From the NCBI GenBank assembly GCA_002869095.1, contig PKTO01000339.1, positions 1 through 5,958 on the forward strand: a DNA stretch of 5,958 nt, given 5' to 3'. Made by a program: the position numbers and the translations under genes. Shown one piece after another: positions 1-4,856 of the stretch (positions within the stretch are counted from its first letter, which is position 1; the number at the start of each line of letters is the position of its first letter). The DNA is from Clostridiales bacterium. Lineage in GTDB: Bacteria > Bacillota > Clostridia > Peptostreptococcales > BM714. Under the pieces are notes generated by a model. The model was given only the letters and a program-made list of their open reading frames with translations, was not told the DNA's origin and ran no database searches.

Positions 1-660
1 AATCTTAAGCATGCGGGACTTGAACGGATTCTTTTCTTGGTCACACGGCATGTTTCCAATAATAACATTGAGGCTTTCCCCCGTAACGGCTTCACTCATT
101 TTTTTTGCATTCTGATCCTTTGCCAAATGAGGCAGCAGGTCGCTAATTAAAAATACCGGGTCTTGGGTATCTTCTCCGATGCTTATGGAAACCTTTCCTC
201 CATCCGATTTATATACTATGCCGTGAAGCGCCAGAGGCAAAGATGTCCATTGGTATTTTTTAATTCCTCCATAGTAATGTGTTTTTAACAGAACAATGTC
301 GCTGTCCTCATAAATGGGATTTTGCTTAAGATCAAGCCTTGGCGAATCTATATGCGCGCCTACGATATTGACGCCGTCAATCAAATCGGCTTCACCAAGG
401 TTTATCATTATGATGGATTTGCCGTGATTCTTTGCATAGTATTTCCCTCTTGCATCAAAGTTTTCTTCTTCTTCAGAATATAAATCGACGAAACCGTTCT
501 TCTTCGCTTCCGCTTCTATATGATCCGATGCTTCTCTTTCAGTTTTTCCCTTTGAAATGAATTCCTTATATTCTTCTATAAAGGTTTCCATTTCGCTTGA
601 GTCTTCTTTTTCCAAGCTGTTCCATGCACTTTTATTTTTTTCTGCATCAATACTTTTCAT
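1..660 (-). CDS. apeA: M18-family aminopeptidase (aspartyl aminopeptidase-like), C-terminus beyond window
   Basis: Reading down from an ATG at 660 gives 220 codons without a stop to the window edge, so this is the N-terminal half of a protein usually about 460-470 residues long. M18 enzymes are cytoplasmic, oligomeric, two-zinc aminopeptidases that release N-terminal residues from peptides. The sequence shows the family zinc motif GAHIDSPRLDLK at residues 101-112 (H103 a metal ligand, D105 beside it), followed by NPIYED and then HYYGGIKKYQW and PLALHG at about 128-147. The N-terminal part (WNSLEKED, F-EEYKEFIS-KTERE at 13-43) resembles the 'aminopeptidase 1' branch. The remaining zinc ligands and catalytic glutamate fall outside the window and cannot be checked. 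The start is supported by GGAGG six bases upstream (667-672 region). It lies 18 nt after the DUF896 gene and is probably in the same operon. The family is secure; substrate preference and the gene symbol are inferred. Confidence 0.88.
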   Translation of the reverse strand, partial: MKSIDAEKNKSAWNSLEKEDSSEMETFIEEYKEFISKGKTEREASDHIEAEAKKNGFVDLYSEEEENFDARGKYYAKNHGKSIIMINLGEADLIDGVNIVGAHIDSPRLDLKQNPIYEDSDIVLLKTHYYGGIKKYQWTSLPLALHGIVYKSDGGKVSISIGEDTQDPVFLISDLLPHLAKDQNAKKMSEAVTGESLNVIIGNMPCDQEKNPFKSRMLKI

Positions 661-678
661 TTGGCACCCTCCAGCCTA

Positions 679-876
679 TTAATTCATTCCTTTGTTCTTG
701 TCTTTTTCGTCAACAATCCTTATCGAATCGAGCTGCTGGCGAAATTGTTTTCTGAATGCCTTAAGATATTCTTCCCTCAATATCTTTTGTTCTTTTTTTT
801 CCTCTTCACTCAAGCCTTCACTTTTTTGTTTTCTTGCGAGCTGGTTTATTCGATCCAGCCTTTCTTTTTCTTTCAT
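679..876 (-). CDS. DUF896 (UPF0291, YnzC-type) small protein
   Basis: This is a complete 65-residue, highly charged cytoplasmic protein. It matches the DUF896/YnzC pattern: RINQLARKQK (9-18), the turn GLSEEEKKEQ (21-30), and LREEYLKAFRKQFRQQL (33-49), followed by a segment SIRIVD that is also conserved. Known YnzC structures are an antiparallel two-helix hairpin, and the two helices are obvious here on either side of the GLSEEE turn. The biochemical function is unknown. In Bacillus subtilis ynzC sits in the LexA-controlled yneA operon, but nothing SOS-like is seen here. The protein is somewhat shorter than the B. subtilis relative (about 77 residues) because the C-terminal tail is reduced. 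Start: ATG at 874-876 with GGAGGT four bases upstream (881-886). The start and its ribosome site lie inside the 3' end of the ygiQ-like gene, overlapping by 59 nt in the +1 frame, which implies translational coupling. The M18 peptidase follows after 18 nt. Confidence 0.9.
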   Translation of the reverse strand: MKEKERLDRINQLARKQKSEGLSEEEKKEQKILREEYLKAFRKQFRQQLDSIRIVDEKDKNKGMN

Positions 877-2698
877 TTTTACCTCCGATTCCCTTTTCGC
901 TTTTTTGGGGTCTAATCAATGCGTTTTCTCCATATCCCACCAGATCCAACCTGTTTGCCTTTTTCAACGCCTCATAAACCATCGACCTGTATTTGGGATT
1001 CCAATACTGCAACAATGCCCTTTGAAGCTCTTTTTCCCTTCCCTTCGGAACATATACCTTTTCCATCGTCCTGGGATCAATTCCCGTGAAATACATTACT
1101 GTCGACATCGTTCCCGGAGTCGGATAAAAATCCTGCACCTGTTCCGGATGTCTTCCTATGTCGCGCAGATATTCCGCAAGCATGACCGCATCTTCAAGCG
1201 TGCTTCCGGGATGGCTTGAAATAAAATACGGAACCAGAAATTGTTCTTTGCCGATCGACCTGTTGTATTGAAAATATGACGATCTAAAGCTTTTGTACGA
1301 GTCAAAAGACGGTTTGTTGAGGTACCTAAGCACTTTAGGCGAAACATGTTCAGGAGCCACCTTAAGTTGCCCGCTTATGTGGTTTTTGCACAATTGCTTG
1401 AAAAATACATTATTCGGGTCCAGCATCATATAGTCGTATCTTACTCCCGATTTTATAAAAACTTTCTTAACCCCGTTCAAATCCCTCAATTCATTCAACA
1501 ATTCAACATAATCAGTGTGGTCGGGAACAAGGTTGGGACACGGAGAAGGAGATAGGCAGCTTCTATTGTCGCAATATCCGTGTTCTTTGGCTTTATTGCA
1601 GGCCTCGCTCCTGAAATTGGCAGTAGGCCCTCCAACATCTTGTATATATCCTTTAAAGTCATCCTGCCTTGCCATCCATTTTGCTTCTTTTATTATAGAC
1701 TTATGGCTTCTTTGCTGTATGTGCTTGCCTTGATGCCTGCTTATTGCACAGAATGAACAATCTCCAAAGCAGCCCCTCTGAGCCGTTATGCTGAAACGCA
1801 TTTCATTCAGAGCCGGAATGCCTCCCATGCTGTCATAATCCGGATGCGATTCCCTCACATAAGGCAAATCATATACATCATCCAGATATGCCTGCTCCAA
1901 AGGGTATTGTGGCGGATTCTGAATTAGGCATCTGTTTCCATGGCGCTGCGCCAATGCCATATCATTGAATGGATTGTCGCCCTTTGCCTGTATCTTGAAT
2001 GCCCGTGCGAGAGCAGCCGAATCTTTTACTGCCTCATCGTATGATGGTATTTCCACCGTATGAGGCTCCAAGTCCAAGCTGTTTTGTATATACGCGGTTC
2101 CTCTGACATGCCTTATCTGATCGATTTCAACACCCGCAGACATGTATTCCGCTATTTCTGAAAGGGGCTTCTCGCCCATTCCATAAACCAGCATGTCAGC
2201 CTTGGAGTCAAAAAGAATCGAACGCCTTATTCTGTTGTCCCAATAATCATAGTGAGCCATTCTCCTGAGGCTTGCCTCTATTCCGCCGATTATTACAGGA
2301 ACATCCTTGAAACAGGATTTTATTAGATTTGTGTATACTATTACAGCACGGTCCGGCCGTTTCCCGAATTCTCCCCCGGGTGTATAAGCGTCGCTTCTTC
2401 TTTTTCTTTTATTGGAAGTATAATGGTTCACCATTGAATCCATGTTGCCCGATGTAACCAAGAATGCATATTTGGGTTTTCCCAACGAACTTATGCTTTT
2501 ATTGTCTTTCCAATCGGGTTGTGCTATTATGCCCACCTTGTAGCCGTTCTTTTCGAGAATCCTTGAAAGTATTGCCGCCCCAAAGCTTGGATGGTCTACA
2601 TAGGCGTCTCCCGTTACCATGATGAAGTCGCATTGCACCCAGTTTCTCTTTTCCATGTCCGCCCTGTTGACAGGCATAAAATAGTCTCTTTTACTCAT
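818..2698 (-). CDS. ygiQ: YgiQ family radical SAM protein (UPF0313)
   Basis: This is a complete 626-residue protein. The radical SAM signature C-x3-C-x2-C is intact at C310, C314 and C317 (RGCFGDCSFCAI) and would hold the 4Fe-4S cluster that cleaves S-adenosylmethionine. Residues 6-64 match the family N-terminus (FMPVNRADM, MVTGDAYVDHPSFGAAI, GIIAQPDW). Residues 134-160 (VPVIIGGIEASLRRMAHYDYW) belong to the Rossmann-like N-terminal region, the radical SAM barrel runs about 300-500, and the DUF3362-type C-terminal region is about 480-595 (DFYPTPGTMSTVMYFTGIDP). A second cysteine group, C367, C376, C381 and C387, precedes NLVPDHTDY. The tail after about 597 is Lys/Arg-rich, as is common in this family. 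The reaction catalysed is unknown for the whole family. Start: ATG with a near-perfect GGAGGTGA (2702-2709), five bases from GGAGGT to the ATG. It is the first gene of the minus-strand trio, and its last 59 nt also encode the start of the DUF896 gene. Confidence 0.95.
   Translation of the reverse strand: MSKRDYFMPVNRADMEKRNWVQCDFIMVTGDAYVDHPSFGAAILSRILEKNGYKVGIIAQPDWKDNKSISSLGKPKYAFLVTSGNMDSMVNHYTSNKRKRRSDAYTPGGEFGKRPDRAVIVYTNLIKSCFKDVPVIIGGIEASLRRMAHYDYWDNRIRRSILFDSKADMLVYGMGEKPLSEIAEYMSAGVEIDQIRHVRGTAYIQNSLDLEPHTVEIPSYDEAVKDSAALARAFKIQAKGDNPFNDMALAQRHGNRCLIQNPPQYPLEQAYLDDVYDLPYVRESHPDYDSMGGIPALNEMRFSITAQRGCFGDCSFCAISRHQGKHIQQRSHKSIIKEAKWMARQDDFKGYIQDVGGPTANFRSEACNKAKEHGYCDNRSCLSPSPCPNLVPDHTDYVELLNELRDLNGVKKVFIKSGVRYDYMMLDPNNVFFKQLCKNHISGQLKVAPEHVSPKVLRYLNKPSFDSYKSFRSSYFQYNRSIGKEQFLVPYFISSHPGSTLEDAVMLAEYLRDIGRHPEQVQDFYPTPGTMSTVMYFTGIDPRTMEKVYVPKGREKELQRALLQYWNPKYRSMVYEALKKANRLDLVGYGENALIRPQKSEKGIGGKNERKRKAGSNKPARKKTKK
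881..886 (-). promoter_or_regulatory. Ribosome binding site of DUF896 gene, inside ygiQ coding region
   Basis: GGAGGT on the minus strand ends four bases before the DUF896 ATG. It is embedded in the codons for the basic tail of the YgiQ-family protein (the ATC GGA GGT AAA stretch). The site fixes the DUF896 start and shows that the downstream gene begins before the upstream one has ended, so terminating or passing ribosomes could influence initiation. Confidence 0.75.
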
Positions 2699-2721
2699 TT
2701 GTCACCTCCGATGAAACCATT

Positions 2722-2739
2722 TATTACAAAAGTATTACA
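2722..2739. repeat. Direct repeat TATTACA x2 with 11-nt period
   Basis: TATTACA occurs at 2722-2728 and again at 2733-2739, separated by AAAG. The 11-nt period places both copies on the same face of the helix. The repeat sits between the ygiQ ribosome site and the M23 promoter. On the minus strand each copy reads TGTAATA and includes a possible -10 hexamer (TGTAAT). It could be a regulator site or simply a duplicated -10-like element; the sequence alone does not decide. Confidence 0.4.
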
Positions 2740-2762
2740 TTTCACGCGTGTTCCTGCTATAA
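2723..2762 (-). promoter_or_regulatory. Possible promoter for ygiQ-DUF896-apeA
   Basis: The 97-nt gap must contain the start signals for the minus-strand genes if they are transcribed from here. The best arrangement I can see is TTATAG (2757-2762) and TGTAAT (2734-2739) 17 bases apart, with a second TGTAAT at 2723-2728. The -35 match to TTGACA is poor (two of six), so this is a weak call. The proposed -35 overlaps the -10 of the rightward M23 promoter, so the two polymerases could not bind at the same time if both assignments hold. Confidence 0.3.
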
Positions 2763-2763
2763 T
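2735..2763 (+). promoter_or_regulatory. Extended -10 promoter of M23 peptidase gene
   Basis: TGCTATAAT at 2755-2763 is a perfect extended -10 element (TG, one base, TATAAT). The position 17 bases upstream, 2735-2740, reads TTACAT, a poor -35, which fits an extended -10 promoter that does not need one. Transcription would start near 2770, giving a leader of about 25 nt before the ATG at 2796. The spacer contains the 8-bp palindrome CACGCGTG (2743-2750). Confidence 0.6.
2743..2750. promoter_or_regulatory. Palindrome CACGCGTG in promoter spacer, possible operator
   Basis: This is a perfect 8-bp inverted repeat placed between the -35 position and the extended -10 of the M23 gene. It is GC-rich in an otherwise AT-rich gap. 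A dimeric repressor bound here would block the rightward promoter. No known regulator is recognised from the site, and an 8-bp palindrome can occur by chance. Confidence 0.25.
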
Positions 2764-2783
2764 TAGAACATACAAATATTTTT

Positions 2784-2788
2784 AGGAG
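2784..2788 (+). promoter_or_regulatory. Ribosome binding site deciding the M23 gene start
   Basis: AGGAG lies seven bases before the ATG at 2796. The later in-frame methionines (residues 20, 62 and 79) belong to the unusual N-terminal extension, and M20 has no purine-rich site upstream. The site therefore supports translating the full extension. Confidence 0.7.
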
Positions 2789-2795
2789 ATTAAGA

Positions 2796-4064
2796 ATGCA
2801 AAAATTCAAGAGCGTCTTATGCAATATAATAAATTCCTTAAAAACATTTTATATGAAATCTGCAAAAATCATAAAACCTGTTGCGGCTTTTCTTTATAAT
2901 GTTCTTTCAAAATTCACTGTAATACTATCACATATTATCAAAAAGTCTTGGGCTGCATCAGTAATTATTTTTTTCTCCATGATAGACGCAGTAGTTTATT
3001 TGAACGAAGTCAATGTCATTTTAGATCAAATGCTTTCTTCGTTGCTTTCTTCTTCTTTCTTCGTTTTTTACAAGTTTATCGAATTCATATGCAAAAAGGT
3101 TACAGATTCAATTGTTTGGACATACAACCTCATATGCAGATGGAAGAGGGAAAAATTCACTTTTGTGATAATTTCCCATGAAAATTCGAATCAAAAGAAT
3201 ATCAAGCTAAGCAAGCTTTTCATATATTCCGGCACTTTTGCCGTTTCTTTCGCGGCACTCTTCCTTGCAGTTTCTTCGTTTGTTCTTTTCAATATCAATG
3301 AAGACCTTACAAATGAAGTTCTTTCCAGCCGCGAAAGAACAAACAATCTTATGGCTGTCAACAATTCCTACGAAGAGCAGATTGACAGTCTTAAGAACAA
3401 TGCCGTGATTGTTTCCGAAAAATTGGATGAGCTTAATGTTCTTGAATACAAAATAAGAGACATGGTAGGTTTAAGGCTTTCAGAAGCAGAAACAACTTCA
3501 AGCGACTTGGCAAAGCCTTTATCCCGTTCAGCCGACAGAACAGTCAATCTTCCGGAAGACAACATCATTTATGTCCCGGAAGACAGCAATGAAATAATCG
3601 ACTTGATGGAAGATGAAAAAGACATAATCGATAAATTTTCAAAGGATTTGGAGATACGGTTGGACTTCCTTGAAGCAAGACCGGATTTGATGCCTGCAAC
3701 AGGCCGAATAACTTCTCCTTTCGGATTCAGAATCCACCCCATTACCGGAAGAAAAGATTATCACAAGGGAATAGACATCGCCAATGATCAGGGAACTCGA
3801 ATATTCGCTGCCGGAAGCGGAGTAGTCACCTATGTCGGCTACAACGGCGGATACGGAAGAATGGTAATCATCTCCCATGGATATGGTTATAAAAGTGTTT
3901 ATGCACATTTGAAATCAGCATCTGTAAAAACCGGAGACTCTATAGACAAAGGCGACTTGATAGCACTTATGGGCAGCACAGGAATCAGCACAGGTTCACA
4001 TCTACACTTTGAAATTCATTACAATGGAAAACAAATTAATCCACTGAACGTAATCGAAAACTGA
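2796..4064 (+). CDS. Membrane-anchored M23 family metallopeptidase with N-terminal extension
   Basis: This is a complete 422-residue protein. The C-terminal LytM/M23 domain (about 297-420) carries all family motifs: SPFGFRIHPITG at 307-318, H-x3-D with H323 and D327, YAHL with H371, and H-x-H with H402 and H404. H323, D327 and H404 would bind zinc, with H371 and H402 catalytic. Such enzymes cut peptide cross-links in peptidoglycan. One clear membrane segment (about 141-166) follows a basic cytoplasmic stretch (KNIKLSK), so the peptidase lies outside the membrane. After it come a probable coiled coil (about 168-225), a low-complexity Ser/Thr stretch, and a very acidic linker (about 253-290). 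M23 proteins of this layout usually begin near the REKFTFVIIS segment at 118-127. Here about 115 extra residues precede it, rich in Ile, Phe, Lys and Ser, with further hydrophobic stretches at about 52-69 and 79-99. The gene has its own promoter and terminator and is divergent from ygiQ and convergent with lytT. Cell division, sporulation or general wall remodelling are all possible roles. Confidence 0.92.
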   Translation: MQKFKSVLCNIINSLKTFYMKSAKIIKPVAAFLYNVLSKFTVILSHIIKKSWAASVIIFFSMIDAVVYLNEVNVILDQMLSSLLSSSFFVFYKFIEFICKKVTDSIVWTYNLICRWKREKFTFVIISHENSNQKNIKLSKLFIYSGTFAVSFAALFLAVSSFVLFNINEDLTNEVLSSRERTNNLMAVNNSYEEQIDSLKNNAVIVSEKLDELNVLEYKIRDMVGLRLSEAETTSSDLAKPLSRSADRTVNLPEDNIIYVPEDSNEIIDLMEDEKDIIDKFSKDLEIRLDFLEARPDLMPATGRITSPFGFRIHPITGRKDYHKGIDIANDQGTRIFAAGSGVVTYVGYNGGYGRMVIISHGYGYKSVYAHLKSASVKTGDSIDKGDLIALMGSTGISTGSHLHFEIHYNGKQINPLNVIEN

Positions 4065-4070
4065 TTTTTT

Positions 4071-4102
4071 ATTAAAGCCGCCAATTGGCGGCTTTAATTT
4101 TT
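4071..4102 (+). terminator. Intrinsic terminator of M23 gene, perfect 28-bp palindrome
   Basis: ATTAAAGCCGCC (4071-4082), loop AATT, and GGCGGCTTTAAT (4087-4098) form a 12-bp perfect stem with a GC-rich core. On the plus strand the T-run at 4098-4102 follows, giving a standard Rho-independent terminator seven bases after the M23 stop codon. Because the AATT loop is itself self-complementary, the whole element is palindromic and also folds in the minus-strand lytT transcript. There, however, it is followed by AAAAAA rather than a U-tract, so termination in that direction should be weaker. The final T-run overlaps the lytT stop codon at 4101-4103. Confidence 0.88.
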
Positions 4103-4856
4103 AAATTCCCATTATTTCCTTGAAGCTGCATACTTTGTTCCTGCTCACCGGAATTCTTTCATTGCTTCCTGTCACAACAACCTGAAGCGTCCCGTTAAAC
4201 CAATTGTACACTTCTTTTACATGGTTCAAATTCAAAAGATAACTTCTATGCGTTCTGAATAAATTGTAGTCTTTGAACTTGTTCTCCAGCTCCGACAAAG
4301 TCAAACTTGTTATATACTCGCCTTTTTCGGTATTTATAAGTGTATTCCTTCCATCTGTTGTAACATAATAAATTATTTCAGGCTCAAGAGGAATATATTT
4401 ACCGTTTGCATATACGCTTATTCTTTCAATTTTTTTGTTGTAGTTCTCAAGGAAGGTTTTGAGTCTTTCATCTGCTCCATTCTTTTCTTTGTTTTCCGTA
4501 TTTTCCCTTATTTTGTTTAATGCTTTAGAAAGCCTGTTGCTGTTTATAGGTTTCAATATATAATCTATTGCATTCACTTCAAAAGCCTTTATCGCGTAAT
4601 CGTCATAGGCGGTCACAAACACTATCGACGGATAATTCTTTTCTTTTGTGATTATATCCGCCAATTCTATTCCATCTCCACTCCCGAGGTTTATATCGAG
4701 AAAAACTGCATCTGGCTTGAATTCGCAAATAACCTTTTTAGCGGACTCCATATCATAGGCTTCCGCAACGATTTCAACTCCGCCAATTTCATTGAGCATA
4801 TATTTGATTTCATTTATGGCAGGCATCTCGTCATCAACTACAACGCATCTTATCAT
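4101..4856 (-). CDS. lytT: LytT/LytR-type response regulator (REC-LytTR)
   Basis: This is a complete 251-residue cytoplasmic transcription regulator. The receiver domain (about 1-118) has the acidic pair D8/D9, the phosphorylation site D54 in VFLDINLG, the switch T82 in VTAYDDYA, and K102 in ILKPI, so all the residues needed for phosphotransfer are present. A charged linker (about 119-143) leads to a LytTR DNA-binding domain (about 145-250) with the typical FRTHRSYLLNL motif (200-210) and the ending IPVSRNK. LytTR domains are beta-rich and bind short direct repeats in promoters. The length matches the family. The ATG overlaps the kinase stop as ATGA (4853-4856), and a G-rich site (AGGGGG, 4865-4870) lies eight bases upstream, so the two proteins are co-translated as a pair. 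Called lytT in Bacillus and lytR in Staphylococcus; it is not the LytR-CpsA-Psr wall enzyme. The target genes are not visible here. Confidence 0.92.
   Translation of the reverse strand: MIRCVVVDDEMPAINEIKYMLNEIGGVEIVAEAYDMESAKKVICEFKPDAVFLDINLGSGDGIELADIITKEKNYPSIVFVTAYDDYAIKAFEVNAIDYILKPINSNRLSKALNKIRENTENKEKNGADERLKTFLENYNKKIERISVYANGKYIPLEPEIIYYVTTDGRNTLINTEKGEYITSLTLSELENKFKDYNLFRTHRSYLLNLNHVKEVYNWFNGTLQVVVTGSNERIPVSRNKVCSFKEIMGI

Noticed and set aside
661..915. Plus-strand open frame of 84 codons, very rich in Phe and Leu, looking like a membrane peptide
   Set aside because: It is the complement of the Lys/Glu-rich DUF896 gene; AAA/GAA codons read in reverse as TTT/TTC. There is no supporting start signal.
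692..1219. Plus-strand open frame of 175 codons
   Set aside because: It lies antisense to the DUF896 gene and the end of ygiQ, both strongly supported. Its Phe/Ser-rich composition is what a purine-rich coding strand gives when read backwards, and no ribosome site precedes it.
1346..1733. Two short plus-strand frames inside ygiQ
   Set aside because: They are antisense to the radical SAM region including conserved motifs; they lack ribosome sites and resemble no protein I know.
2948..3181. Second plus-strand frame within the M23 N-terminal region, considered as a sign that the extension is out-of-frame junk
   Set aside because: The frame of the full M23 protein has the ribosome site, promoter and regular codon use from 2796 onward. 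The alternative frame has no start signal and no recognisable sequence.
3639..3908. Minus-strand open frame of 89 codons
   Set aside because: It is antisense to the catalytic domain of the M23 gene, whose motifs are fully conserved; no ribosome site and no recognisable protein.
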